From: Fen-1359 sp963710355
Lineage (GTDB): Bacteria; Planctomycetota; Phycisphaerae; Sedimentisphaerales; Anaerobacaceae
NCBI GenBank assembly: GCA_963710355.1
Contig: CAVPZU010000001.1
Coordinates: forward strand, 496,001-560,000
Direction: 5' to 3'
DNA: 64,000 nucleotides
In this document: positions 34,017 through 44,045 of the stretch, piece by piece
Layout: every line of letters begins with the position of its first letter
Position numbering within the stretch: position 1 is the stretch's first letter
The notes under the pieces: generated by a model
Database searches by the model: none
What the model was told of the DNA's origin: nothing
What the model saw: only the letters and a program-made list of their open reading frames with translations
Program-made: the position numbers and the translations under genes

Positions 34017-35843
34017 ATGAACGAATTTCTGCCCACAACATTTGAAGAGATTCGGGAGCGCGGATGGGATGGGGTTGATGTAATTCTGGTGACGGCTGAT
34101 GCTTACGTTGACCATCCCTCATTTGGCGTTGCCCTTATAGGCAGGTGGTTGGAAAAGAACGGGTTTCGCGTTGCGGTGCTTGACCAGCCGGACTGGCGGA
34201 GCGTCGAAGCGTTCCGCAGTCTGGGGCAGCCGAGACTTTTCTGGGGCATAACAAGCGGCGCCGTCGATTCGAGACTGAACGATTATGCGTCGATGGGACA
34301 TCGCCGGAAGGAGGATTTATACAGCGCCGGCGGTCAGGCAGGTTTGCGGCCTGTAAGGCCCCTGCTTGTCTATGCTGCACGGGCAAGAGAGGCCTTCAAA
34401 GGGATACCGATAATTTTAGGAGGACTTGAGGCCAGCCTTCGCAGGCTCGTTCATTACGATTACATAGAAGACCAGCTCAAACGGTCCGCTCTGGCTGATG
34501 CAAAGGCGGATATGCTCGTTTTCGGAATGGCGGAAACGGCTATTTTGGAGATAGCACGTCGGTTAAATGCGGGGCAATCGATTGAAAATCTTAACGACAT
34601 AGCGGGCACAGCTTTTGTTGTAAAATCGGGGACTGCTGCTCCTTCAAATGCGGTAAGGCTGCCTTCTCTGATTGAACAGCGGGAAGATAAATCGCTTGTT
34701 ATGGAGGCGCAATTGTTATACCAAAAGCAGGCCTGCCCGGAAGGACTGCCGGTGGTTCAGGAGCAGGACCCCGGCACAATCGTCGTAATGCCGCCTGCCA
34801 AGCAATTGACAAGCGAAGAGATGGACAGGATATACGATTTGCCTTTCAACCGGATGTGGCATCCGAAATATGACAAGAGCGGCGGCGTGCCTGCGCTTGC
34901 GTCTATTCAATTTTCGATAACAAGTCATCGGGGCTGTTTTGGCGGATGCAACTTCTGTTCGCTTTATTTTCATCAGGGGAAACAAATAAGCAGCCGCTCG
35001 ACCGACAGCATCTTAAGCGAAGCAGAGCGGATAAGAAGGCATCCGAAGTTTCGTGGGACGATAAGCGATATAGGCGGCCCGACGGCCAATATGTACGGGA
35101 TAAAATGCGAACAGGCAGAAAAGTGCGGTCGGAGCAGCTGTCTTTTCCCAACTAAGTGTAAAAGGCTGAAGGTAGAAATTAAGCAGCTGCTCGCAATGAT
35201 GATTGCGGTGCAGAAATGGCAAGAAAAAAGTTCGAGAAAGATTAATATTTATATTGCTTCGGGGATTCGGCACGACCTTGCACTGCAGAATAAGGATTAT
35301 ATTGAGCTATTGAGTTCAAATTTTGTGGGCGGCCATCTGAAGGTTGCGCCGGAACACAACTCGCCTGCCGTGCTGCAACTTATGGGCAAGCCTTCGTTCG
35401 AGTTTTTCGAGGAATTTGAGGCACGATTTAACGAGGCGTCGAAGCGAGCGGGCAAAAGGCAGTTCCTTGTGCCATATTTTATAAGCTCTCATCCGGGCTG
35501 CGGAATTACAGAAGCCCTCAAACTAACGGAATATCTTGTAGAAAGAGGTTTGTGCCTGCGGCAGGTTCAGGATTTTGTGCCGATACCGCTTACGACATCG
35601 ACTGCAATGTTCGTATCAGGCAGAGATACAAAGGGGAGCAAGATACACATTCCGCAAGGCCGGGGCGAAAAACGGCTTCAGGCAGCCTTAATGCAATTTT
35701 GTGAAGGCAGGAATAAAAGAACTGTTACCGGCTTTCTGCAAACAGAAAACCGGGCAGACCTTATCGCCGCAATAAATAAACTGAGGAACAAAGGAGCAGA
35801 GGCGCAAAGGAACAAAGATAAGAAAAGTGCGGATTTCGAATAA
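34017..35843 (+). CDS. YgiQ family radical SAM protein
   Basis: A 608-residue radical SAM protein of unknown reaction. FITHGPSF-like YgiQ features are present: VILVTADAYVDHPSFGVALI, LFWGITSGAVDSRLNDYAS and IILGGLEASLRRLVHYDYIE. The cluster motif RGCFGGCNFCSLYFHQGK follows, then SDIGGPTANMYGIKC and a further Cys group. ATG 34017 (MNEFLPTTFEEIRERGW) is the family start. The C-terminal tail KLRNKGAEAQRNKDKKSADF is an in-frame translation of an 8-bp repeat and is unlikely to be functional. Confidence 0.92.
   Translation: MNEFLPTTFEEIRERGWDGVDVILVTADAYVDHPSFGVALIGRWLEKNGFRVAVLDQPDWRSVEAFRSLGQPRLFWGITSGAVDSRLNDYASMGHRRKEDLYSAGGQAGLRPVRPLLVYAARAREAFKGIPIILGGLEASLRRLVHYDYIEDQLKRSALADAKADMLVFGMAETAILEIARRLNAGQSIENLNDIAGTAFVVKSGTAAPSNAVRLPSLIEQREDKSLVMEAQLLYQKQACPEGLPVVQEQDPGTIVVMPPAKQLTSEEMDRIYDLPFNRMWHPKYDKSGGVPALASIQFSITSHRGCFGGCNFCSLYFHQGKQISSRSTDSILSEAERIRRHPKFRGTISDIGGPTANMYGIKCEQAEKCGRSSCLFPTKCKRLKVEIKQLLAMMIAVQKWQEKSSRKINIYIASGIRHDLALQNKDYIELLSSNFVGGHLKVAPEHNSPAVLQLMGKPSFEFFEEFEARFNEASKRAGKRQFLVPYFISSHPGCGITEALKLTEYLVERGLCLRQVQDFVPIPLTTSTAMFVSGRDTKGSKIHIPQGRGEKRLQAALMQFCEGRNKRTVTGFLQTENRADLIAAINKLRNKGAEAQRNKDKKSADFE
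35785..35816. repeat. 8-bp array in the 3' end of the YgiQ gene
   Basis: Four units ggaacaaa-ggagcaga-ggcgcaaa-ggaacaaa, in frame, adding a charged tail to the protein. Confidence 0.75.
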
Positions 35844-35895
35844 TCTTTTACCACTTTGGATTCGACCGGTTCAATCCGCCAGACGTATGGCGGGC

Positions 35896-36225
35896 TCACC
35901 ACTTCTTGAAAATAATAAAGACGGCGACGACAATCAGCAGGAAACCGACCAGATAATTCCACTTGAAATCTTCCTTCAGATAGAGTACGGAAAAAACAGA
36001 AAACACAAGAAGCGTGATAACCTCCTGAATGGTTTTAAGCTGTGCGGTAGAGAACTGGTAAGAGCCAATTCTGTTTGCGGGAACCTGAAAACAATACTCG
36101 ACAAAAGCAATAAGCCAGCTTACCACGATAGCGGCCCAGAGCGGGCTGTTTTTGTATTTGAGATGCCCATACCAGGCAATAGTCATAAATATGTTCGATA
36201 CCGTCAAAAGAATTATAGCTTTCAT
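35896..36225 (-). CDS. DUF486 family small membrane protein (DMT-like)
   Basis: A 109-residue protein with four hydrophobic segments (KAIILLTVSNIFMTIAWYG, AAIVVSWLIAFVEYCFQVPA, EVITLLVFSVFSVLYL and YLVGFLLIVVAVFIIFKKW). The pattern AWYGHLKY...VEYCFQVPANRIG matches DUF486, a drug/metabolite-transporter-superfamily relative of unknown substrate in the inner membrane. It converges with the YgiQ gene. Confidence 0.85.
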   Translation of the reverse strand: MKAIILLTVSNIFMTIAWYGHLKYKNSPLWAAIVVSWLIAFVEYCFQVPANRIGSYQFSTAQLKTIQEVITLLVFSVFSVLYLKEDFKWNYLVGFLLIVVAVFIIFKKW

Positions 36226-36354
36226 AAAAAACCTGCATCAAAAAATAACCGATTATTCATTACGGCCGATTAAAAGCGGTAATTTATAACAGATTAAAAC
36301 GGGAAAACAAGTATTTAAGATCCAATTGCTCTGTTGAAAAGATGCCGATTTATC

Positions 36355-36478
36355 TGTCATACCTGCCCCGCATCAAGTGCGGGGTGAACTTCAGCGGGTC
36401 TCCAGAAACCTGTGTAAATAATGGATTCCTGCCCCTGCTTCCGCAGGGGTGACAACCTCTCGCAGGAATGACAAACCC
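36355..36478. repeat. Inverted-repeat cluster (gcaggggtgac / ggattcctgccc type)
   Basis: The gap 36226-36832 holds no gene I can support. It contains the hairpins gccccgcatcaagtgcgggg and cccctgcttccgcagggg and the phrase caggaatgaca. A related piece lies at 42731-42764. Confidence 0.65.
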
Positions 36479-36832
36479 TAAGTTTTCAACAGAGCAAGAT
36501 TCAAGCAGGGCATTTCTAATGTCTGAGAAAGCAATGAAAAATCAACAAAAAAAACGATGACGAATGTATAAGGTTTGGTATGAATAAATTGACAAGATGA
36601 ACAAAATATGATAAAATTAACGTTTTTATAGGTTTGAACCAATAAATCTATTGGGTAAAAGGTTTTTTCCCTGTAAGAACAGCAGCAAAGTCAAACCTGG
36701 CAAAATGAATTTCATTGAACAACCGGAACTGTAAAAGAATTGTGGCAAAAAGACAACCCGATGATACTCATATTCGGCTCGGCGGCGAGCAGGATTCTGT
36801 AGGCGCGGGAGTGGGCATTCTTGGAGCAGTCT

Positions 36833-38477
36833 ATGCCCGAGATATTAGCATCGAGCATTGAATTCGGCGGATATGTATCAATAGTGAAACTTGTTATATT
36901 CCTTGGGCTCTTTTTCCCGTTGCTGCCGCTATTAGGCTGGATATATAACGATGCGGCAGCCCTCGAAGAAAGAGACCGGTTGTGGACGGGGATTATCTTA
37001 GGGGCGGCAGCGGCGGCAATCGTGATGTGGATTGTTGTGCCATTTTTCATAGCAGGGATGCTTTTTTACATAATAGCAGTTGCGGCATCCACATCGGCAT
37101 ACATCAAGGGGCGAAACGCAAAGGTTATCGAGTCCGAGAAGGTTCTGACAGTTGAGCATATAAAAGGGCTGTTATTCGGCAGCAAGGACAAGAAGCTGAA
37201 AGCAGACAAGAAATTTGTTTTTATTACCGCCAATAAAAACGAGGTGCCTGTACCCGAGCCAAGGACAGCGGATTTTTACGGATACAAAAAAGCCCACGAG
37301 CTTTTCAGCGATGCGATACTGCGAAGAGTGACAAATATTGTGCTTGTGCCGGTTCAGGAAGGATATAATTGCGTGTACTACATCGACGGCATTGCAATAA
37401 AACAGCCCGTCACTTCAAAAGAGCAGATGGAATACCTTGTCAAATTTTTAAAGCTGCTCAGCAACCTGGATACAAATGAAAAACGCAAGCCGCAAAAAGG
37501 CAAATTCAAAATCAGAAAAGAGGGGGATGATATTGAATGGGAGATAATTACGGCAGGCTCAACAGTGGAGAACAGGTACAAATCAACCAGAGGATACGGC
37601 AAAGTCTTACAAAACTCGATGAGCTGAATCTCGCACCGGACCAATATCAAAGTCTCAGCGAGCTTCGGGACATCAAACAGGGAGTTTTTATCGTGAGCGG
37701 CCCGGCGAAAAGCGGTTTAACGACAACATTCTACACACTTCTGCGCAATCATGATGCTTTTCTGAATAATATTAGTGCGCTGAGAGAGAACCATCAGGAG
37801 AGCCGCCAAACATAACGCAGGAGGTATTTACACCGAGCGACAGCGGCACAACGACGTTTGCGAGGAACTCGAGGCAATGCTAAGGACGGAGCCGGACATT
37901 ATCGGAGTAGCGGGCTGCACGGATAAAGAAGCAGCGCTGCTTTGCTGCAAGGCCGCCAGAGAAAATAAACTTGTTTACGTTACTATGGAAGCAGACAACG
38001 TCCTGCAGGCATTAGATAAATGGGTTCAAATGGTCGAGGACAGCGCAGCGGCGCTGGGGATCCTTGTGGGGATAAGCAATCAGAGGCTTGTAAGGAAGCT
38101 GTGCGAGGAATGCAAAGAAGCATATACACCAGACCAGGAATTGCTGAAAAAGTTCAATATACCTGCGGACAAGGCAAAGGCGTTTTACCGTGCCGGTAAG
38201 GCTCAGTATGACAAAGCGCGGCAAAGCGATAACCTGCGAAAAGTGCCAGGGGACAGGGTATGTCGGCAGAATGGGAGTATTCGAGATTATCAGGATAAAT
38301 GACCAGCTTCGAAGGTCGATATTAAGTTTAAAGCTGCCGGAAATTGCGAGGCAGTTCAGAAATGCAAAGATGCTGTATCTGCAGGAACAGATGCTTAAAA
38401 GAGTGCTGGCTGGAACGACATCAATAAATGAGATGATTCGAGTATTATCAAGACAAAAAGGCGAAGGGAAAAAATAA
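36833..38477 (+). pseudogene. GspE/PilB-like secretion ATPase with N-terminal membrane segments, several frameshifts
   Basis: One gene in consecutive frames. The N-terminus (ATG 36833, GGAG 6 bases upstream) has two or three membrane segments (VIFLGLFFPLLPLLGWIY, LGAAAAAIVMWIVVPFFIAG). An N1-type domain follows, then KLDELNLAPDQYQSL and GVFIVSGPAKSGLTTTFYTL, and finally the family's metal-binding block CEECKEAYTPD...CEKCQGTGYVGRMGVFEI. The Walker A motif reads GPAKSGLT, with Leu where Lys is normal. One-base repairs restore the frame near 37567 (GG to GGG, STVGEQVQIN), 37797 (HQGEPPNITQ), 37870 (FARKLEAMLR) and 38217 (YDKRGKAITCEKC). It would power type II secretion or type IV pili, unless the altered P-loop makes it a non-catalytic paralogue. 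Confidence 0.7.
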
Positions 38478-38545
38478 TTTCAAAAAGACGAAATTTCAGG
38501 CGGCTTGAAACAAAACGAATATAAGAAGAACCGGAGATTTTGACA

Positions 38546-40336
38546 ATGGCAATTATAATAGTTGCAGCGATTATATTAGGCTCTGCCGGATACCATTTTT
38601 TCAAGGGGAGCATAATCAGGTCATTTGGCATGCTGATAGCGGCCATTTTTGCAATGTTTTTTGCGTTCGGATATTTTGAAATGCTATCGGCGATGATTAT
38701 CAGCTACAGCGCCAAGAATGCTACTTTTCTAATACCGTGGGCACAGGCCCTTTCGTTTCTGCTGATTTTCGGCTTTAGCTTTTCCCTTATGCAGGCGCTG
38801 CTGATTCAGCTAACACGCTATGAGGTGAACTTTGGTAAAACTGCAGAGTATGTAGGGCGAATTTCTCTGGGTGTATTGATAGGCTTCATTCTTTCAGGTG
38901 TTATTCTTACGTTCATAGCAATGCTGCCAATATCAGCCCAATACCCCTACTCGCGATTCGACGAAGCTAACCCTGATGCAGAAAGGCCGAACAGGGTAAT
39001 TTTGAACTGCGATGGTTTTGTTTCAGGGCTGTTCGGGTGGATAAGCAGGGGAAGCTTCAGCGCCATCACAAACGGAAGGAGCTTTGCCGCTCTTCATCCG
39101 AAATATATCGACCAGCTTTATTTAAATAGACACGGCATATACAAAAACGCGCCGATAACATCGGTGGGCAATGAGATAATCGTTCCTGCAGACGACGGCG
39201 CCTGGCAGGCCGGAAAAGATATTAAGGATACCGACGGAAAAATTGTCGAAGCGAGAGGCGGGTATTGGCTGATTATTGTAAGAACAGGAATAAAGAAGAT
39301 TCCTAATTATCAGACAGATGTTGCCTTTACCTTTTCACAGATAAGACTGCTCTGCGGACAGAAAAAAGAAGGCACAAAAGGACCGGCGGGTCGCGGTAAA
39401 AATATCTACCCTCTCGGGTATCTTAAGACATCGCAACTGATGCAAAAGATAAGACTGTCTGAAAAAATGACACTCGGGCGAGACGACCTGAACGAACAAT
39501 TGCCCGGAGGACAGGGCAAATGGATTAATTTTGTATTTGAGGTGCCGAATAATTTCACGCCTTATGCAATGGAATTGAGACAAAACAGTATTTCTGCAGT
39601 GCCGACACCCGTGGGCGAGGAAAAGGCCTTAGCGATGACAGCTTTTATAACCGCATCCGAGTCAGCGAAAGATTACGCTGAATTGTCAGCCATTGAATCG
39701 TCGAAGATTTACGGTAGGATTCTGACCGGACAAACAAGAGTGCTTGAGGATTTGCCTTTGTCGATTCAGAATGAAGAAGAATGGAACAAAATCCAGACGG
39801 AAACAAGCATTGCAAAGGCGAGGTTCAGTGAGGGGCAAATCACGTTCGTGCAGGCCGAGCTGAAATTGACCGGCGAGGCGGCCAAATCGACAGGCTTTGC
39901 CGCAAACAACGTCTCAAAGCTGCTCAAACAAATGGAAGGGTATAATATTCTGGCGTTGAAATGCAATGAGCCAGCTACAGGGGCGGCAATCAGCGGAGGG
40001 CAGCTTCCGGTTTTAGCAGAGCTTAATGGCAGAATACATCATCCGGTCGGCATCATTGCATCAGGGAAGAGCGGAGAGGACAAGATTTACGAGATTGATT
40101 ACTGTGCTGTAACGAGAGATAAAGATGTTGCGGGTCTTGTTATCGGCGAAAACGGGGCGGTTGCACAGGCATTTCCGGAAAAAATCTGGATAACAGAAAA
40201 GACTGAGAGCATACAAGCGTTTTATGTTTTATATCTTGTCAAACTTGGAGAAGATGTGACTATCACGTCTGCAAAACCGGCAGATGCCCAGACAGGAGCC
40301 AAATTCACGAGATTCCAGGCCTTTATTGTAAGGTAA
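38546..40336 (+). CDS. CvpA-like membrane protein with long extracytoplasmic part
   Basis: A 597-residue protein. Four membrane segments in the first 130 residues (IIIVAAIILGSAGYHFFKGS, FGMLIAAIFAMFFAFGYFEM, LSFLLIFGFSFSLMQALLIQ, LGVLIGFILSGVILTFIAML) resemble the CvpA/colicin V production family. About 460 soluble residues follow, with no recognised domain. GGAG lies 10 bases before ATG 38546. It starts 69 bp after the PilB-like gene and is probably in the same transcript. The function of the large tail is unknown. Confidence 0.65.
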   Translation: MAIIIVAAIILGSAGYHFFKGSIIRSFGMLIAAIFAMFFAFGYFEMLSAMIISYSAKNATFLIPWAQALSFLLIFGFSFSLMQALLIQLTRYEVNFGKTAEYVGRISLGVLIGFILSGVILTFIAMLPISAQYPYSRFDEANPDAERPNRVILNCDGFVSGLFGWISRGSFSAITNGRSFAALHPKYIDQLYLNRHGIYKNAPITSVGNEIIVPADDGAWQAGKDIKDTDGKIVEARGGYWLIIVRTGIKKIPNYQTDVAFTFSQIRLLCGQKKEGTKGPAGRGKNIYPLGYLKTSQLMQKIRLSEKMTLGRDDLNEQLPGGQGKWINFVFEVPNNFTPYAMELRQNSISAVPTPVGEEKALAMTAFITASESAKDYAELSAIESSKIYGRILTGQTRVLEDLPLSIQNEEEWNKIQTETSIAKARFSEGQITFVQAELKLTGEAAKSTGFAANNVSKLLKQMEGYNILALKCNEPATGAAISGGQLPVLAELNGRIHHPVGIIASGKSGEDKIYEIDYCAVTRDKDVAGLVIGENGAVAQAFPEKIWITEKTESIQAFYVLYLVKLGEDVTITSAKPADAQTGAKFTRFQAFIVR

Positions 40337-40353
40337 TCGGGCAGTCAAGCGAC

Positions 40354-40401
40354 GCGGGCTAAATAAAACGACAGAAACAACCCCCAGTGAAACTGGGGGC
40401 T
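40354..40401. repeat. Hairpin repeat with TAAATATAACG linker, copy 3
   Basis: gggctaaataaaacgacaga, aacaacccccagtgaaactg and ggggctaaatataacgga, the same linker and hairpin as at 15.5 and 24.8 kb. It sits in the gap before the EF-G paralogue. Confidence 0.75.
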
Positions 40402-40521
40402 AAATATAACGGAACACACACGCAAAACTTCAATAAAAAACCCTTGTTATTTTGATTGACTTCAGTTAACATTCTTCGTTTCTGAATAATTTAGGAATCG
40501 AACGTTTTTGGAGGCTTGGAA

Positions 40522-42552
40522 TTGGCTAAGACAGGCGAAATAAGAAATGTGGTATTGTTAGGACACGGCGGAAGCGGCAAGACATCACTGGCAGAGGCAA
40601 TACTGCATAAATGCGGGGCAACGAACCGGCTGGGCAGCGTCCATGAAAAAACGAGCATCTGCGATTACTACGAAGAGGAAAAGGAGCATCAGCATTCGAT
40701 TCAGCCAGCAGTTGTCTATGTAAAATATAAAGACAAATTGATAAACATAATCGACGCGCCCGGCTCGCCGGAATTTATTGGGCCGTCGATAGCAACGATA
40801 CCGGCGGCAGAGACTGTGGTAATCGTCATAAATGCGGCGGCGGGCGTTGAGATGGTGAGCCGAAAGGTATTCGAGCTGACGACAAATAAGTCACGAATCA
40901 TAATAGTCAACAAAATAGATGCGGAAAATACAAACCTGGCGGAACTGGTTAAGGTAATACAGGAAATGTTCGGCAAGGCCTGCCGGTGTGCGAATCTGCC
41001 TTCTGCGGATAACAAGTCTGTTATCGACTGCGTGAAGAACAAAAGCGGAAGCTCCGGCTTAGGCGATGTCGGCACGGCGCATACGGAACTGATAGAAAGT
41101 GTTATCGAAGCTGATGAGAAGCTGATGGAAAGTTATCTTGGGGGTGAAGAAATCAGCGATGAGCAGATAGCGACAGTCTTTGTGGAGGCATTTAAGTCGG
41201 GAACGATAATACCGGTGCTTTTCACGGACGCCCGCAAAGAGGTAGGGATAACAGAGTTCCTGGATATGGTCGCAGATTTCACGCCCTCGCCAATACAGGT
41301 CAGGCCGATGGAGTTGAAAGACGGCGAAAAGATTACGGTGTTAAAGAGCGACCCGTCCGGGCCCCTTGCGGGACTTGTGTTCAGGGTAGGCAGCGACCCG
41401 AAATCGAATATAAAATATACATCGATACGGATTTTCAGCGGAACGATGAAGTCCGATACCACGATAATGCGCAATGATGAACACAAAGGAATCAGGGCGG
41501 GCCATATCCTTAAATCGCAGGGTGCGGAAAATAAGGAGATAGAATTGGGCGAGGCGGGCGATATTATCACATTAGCCAAGCTTGAAGAGCTGAGGATTGG
41601 CGACTTGGTGCACAGCGGTAATGCCTGCGGCAAATTTATCATCCCTGCCGTCCCGGAACCAATGTTCGCACTTGCGCTCGAGCCGGCAGCCAGAGGCGAC
41701 GAGCAAAAGATTGGAGCGGTGCTTGACAGGCTTTGCGAAGAGGACCCCTGTTTCAAGGTTTCACGCGACCAGCAGACAAAGGAGCTGGTTATACATGGCC
41801 TGGGCGAGCTGCACCTGCGTGTTATGCTCCAGAAAATGGAAAGAAGATTCAAGCTAAAGGTGACGACCAAAGAGCCGAAGATACCCTATCGTGAGACAAT
41901 CACCGGCAAGGCGGAGGGGCACTACAGACACAAGAAGCAGACGGGCGGAGCGGGACAGTTCGGCGAGGTGTATCTGCGGGTCGAGCCGGCGGAGAGGAAT
42001 TCGGACCCGCCGCTTGTTTTCAGCTGGGACATATTCGGCGGCTCGGTACCGGGTCAATATGAGCCTGCGGTTCTGAAGGGTATCAACGAGGTGATGCAGA
42101 ACGGCGTCGTTGCGGGCTTTACAATGCAGGATATAAAGGTATCGATTTACGACGGCAAGGACCACCCGGTTGACTCAAAGGAAGTGGCATTTCGGATTGC
42201 AGGCAAAATGGCGTTTATCGACGCATTGCAGAAGGCAAAACCAGCGCTGCTTGAGCCGATAGTCAATATCGAGGTGACAGCGCCAGCGGAAAATATGGGC
42301 GACATCACCGGCGACCTTGCGGGAAAAAGAGGGAGGGTGCAGGGGCAGGATATGCTGCCGGGAAATTTTGTGGTAATCAAGGCGCAGGTGCCGCTGTCGG
42401 AGGTTATGCAGTATAACAGCCAGATAAAAAGCGTGACCGGCGGGCGAGGCAGCTACTCGATGACGCTGAGCCATTACGAGCCTGTGCCGTCGCACATTCA
42501 GCAGCAGGTCATCGCTATGTATAAGAAAGACACCGGCAAGGAAGAAGAATAG
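40522..42552 (+). CDS. Elongation factor G-like GTPase
   Basis: A 676-residue EF-G paralogue. The P-loop is LLGHGGSGKTSLAEA, G3 is NIIDAPGSPEF and G4 is IIVNKIDAENT. All EF-G domains follow (domain II with RIFSGTMKSD, domain IV with YRETITGKAEGHYRHKKQTG and GQFGEVY, domain V with GRRGxxxxG-like AGKRGRVQGQDM). The G3 His of true EF-G (DTPGH) is Ser, as in the FusA2/EF-G-like group where it is often Tyr, so the GTPase step differs. TTG 40522 has GGAGG 7 bases upstream; the earlier TTG 40516 is too close to it. It is not the canonical fusA, having no rpsL/rpsG/tuf neighbours. Its role in translation or recycling is unclear. Confidence 0.88.
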   Translation: MAKTGEIRNVVLLGHGGSGKTSLAEAILHKCGATNRLGSVHEKTSICDYYEEEKEHQHSIQPAVVYVKYKDKLINIIDAPGSPEFIGPSIATIPAAETVVIVINAAAGVEMVSRKVFELTTNKSRIIIVNKIDAENTNLAELVKVIQEMFGKACRCANLPSADNKSVIDCVKNKSGSSGLGDVGTAHTELIESVIEADEKLMESYLGGEEISDEQIATVFVEAFKSGTIIPVLFTDARKEVGITEFLDMVADFTPSPIQVRPMELKDGEKITVLKSDPSGPLAGLVFRVGSDPKSNIKYTSIRIFSGTMKSDTTIMRNDEHKGIRAGHILKSQGAENKEIELGEAGDIITLAKLEELRIGDLVHSGNACGKFIIPAVPEPMFALALEPAARGDEQKIGAVLDRLCEEDPCFKVSRDQQTKELVIHGLGELHLRVMLQKMERRFKLKVTTKEPKIPYRETITGKAEGHYRHKKQTGGAGQFGEVYLRVEPAERNSDPPLVFSWDIFGGSVPGQYEPAVLKGINEVMQNGVVAGFTMQDIKVSIYDGKDHPVDSKEVAFRIAGKMAFIDALQKAKPALLEPIVNIEVTAPAENMGDITGDLAGKRGRVQGQDMLPGNFVVIKAQVPLSEVMQYNSQIKSVTGGRGSYSMTLSHYEPVPSHIQQQVIAMYKKDTGKEEE

Positions 42553-42574
42553 TGTAAAGAAGCCGGTAGATAAT

Positions 42575-42602
42575 AGTTAAGAGTTAAGGGTTAAGGGTTT
42601 TT
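42575..42602. repeat. 7-bp array after the EF-G paralogue
   Basis: Four units agttaag-agttaag-ggttaag-ggttttt, 23 bp after the stop codon. Downstream, at 42731-42764, a hairpin ggattcccgctttcgcggga is followed by atgaca. Confidence 0.75.
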
Positions 42603-42799
42603 TATTCTTCTATCTGCGCTCTTTGCCCCACACGTTTTAATATCTCTTCCAAAGCAACAAACCATAGAAGCCATTTCATAACCTCGTTTTTTGTTATGGA
42701 ACCGTCTTAATCTGCAGTACTGTTGTAAAAATTGGCGTCTGGATTCCCGCTTTCGCGGGAATGACAGTTATATGAAATGGTTTGTAAGCAGTAGAAGGT

Positions 42800-44045
42800 T
42801 TATGCGCTGCAGGATTTGATGGAGAGGATAATAAAGCCGAGAAAAGAAGCGGCGGCAACGAGGCTCAAAAGCAGAATAGCGATGCGGTAATTGGTGATAG
42901 TCTTTTCCTGTTCGATGTCAACAGTTTCAGGAATTTCCTGAATTTCGCTGCCTTCTTCGAGTTTTTTGAGCATAGAGACGTCAAATTTTTTATGGGCCCG
43001 ACAGAGGCAGCTGACCTGCCTGGACGGCTTGGAGGTCTGCGAGGAGGTCTTCGGCGTTGTTGTAACGGTCTTCTTTTCGTTTGGCCATCATAACCTCAAT
43101 CACTTCGGATACGCCGTTCGACAGGGAAGTGTTGATATGGTCAGGCGGCACAAGCTCCTGCCGCAGATGTTTTTTCATAACCTCCGAAGGGTCATTAGCC
43201 ATAAAAGGGACGCGGCCGGTGACCATATGATAGAATGTTGCGCCGAGGCCGTAAATGTCCGCACGGCCATCGATGTTGATTTCGCCCCGAATCTGTTCAG
43301 GCGAGATATAGTAAGGGGTGCCGTAGGCCTTGCCGGCCTCGCTCTGTGCCGCCTCGATGTCGCTGGTCTGGCGTGCAAGACCCATATCTGCGAGTTTGAC
43401 GACCCCTTCCTTGTTTATCATAATGTTTTTCGGTTTGACGTCCCGGTGAATCAGGCCGTTGTCGTGGGCATGCTTGAGCGCCTTTGCGACCTGGATGACA
43501 ATATCGAGCGCTTCCTGCTCCGAGAAGATTTTTCCTGCGGCGAGGTCTTCATAGAGGGTTTTTCCCTCGACATACTCCATAACGAAATAATGGTAGCCGC
43601 CTGCCTCACCGACGTCGATGGCCTGGACGATGTTGTTGTGGTTAAGCTTTGCAGCGGCCTTGCCTTCCTTATAAAAGCGGGTCACATATTCAGGGTTTTC
43701 GCTGAATTGTTTCGGCAGGATTTTGATGGCAACGATACGGTCGAGGCTGACCTGTTTTGCCTTATAGACGACGGCCATAGCGCCTTTGCCGAGTTTGCCG
43801 ATAATCTGATAGCCTGGAATCTGCTCGGGGAGGGCCTTGGTTTCCTTAATCCTTGCCCTGAGCCTTTCGAGCTGGGCAGGCGTGACATAGCCGAGGTCAA
43901 TCATAATATCGGCAAGCATAACCGGATGAATCTGACGACGAGCCTGAAGCTCTTTGAGGGAACGCTGCAGTTCCTCCTCGGTGCAGAGTCCCTGCTCGAT
44001 AGCCAACTTACCCAAAATCGAGTCGTAACTTGTTTCCGTTGACAT
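42800..44045 (-). pseudogene. Ser/Thr protein kinase with C-terminal membrane anchor, one frameshift
   Basis: A Pkn-type kinase. A short N-terminal helical domain (LGKLAIEQGLCTEEELQRSL) precedes the kinase domain: GKGAMAVVYKAKQ, catalytic Lys in IVAIKILPKQF, HRDVKPKNIMIN, then ADMGLA in place of DFG, and GTPYYISPEQIRGE. The open frame ends at 42990 after QLPLSGP. Removing one C from the CCC there continues it as HKKFDVSMLKKLEEGSEIQE and a membrane helix (NYRIAILLLSLVAAASFLGF) to a stop at 42800. Kinases of this group normally carry such an anchor, so I take 42800-44045 as the full gene. ATG 44045 has AAGGA upstream. Confidence 0.75.

Noticed and set aside
42966..44042. A 358-residue open frame antisense to the kinase gene
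   Set aside because: The kinase strand carries clear catalytic motifs; the antisense reading matches no known protein and follows from codon bias.
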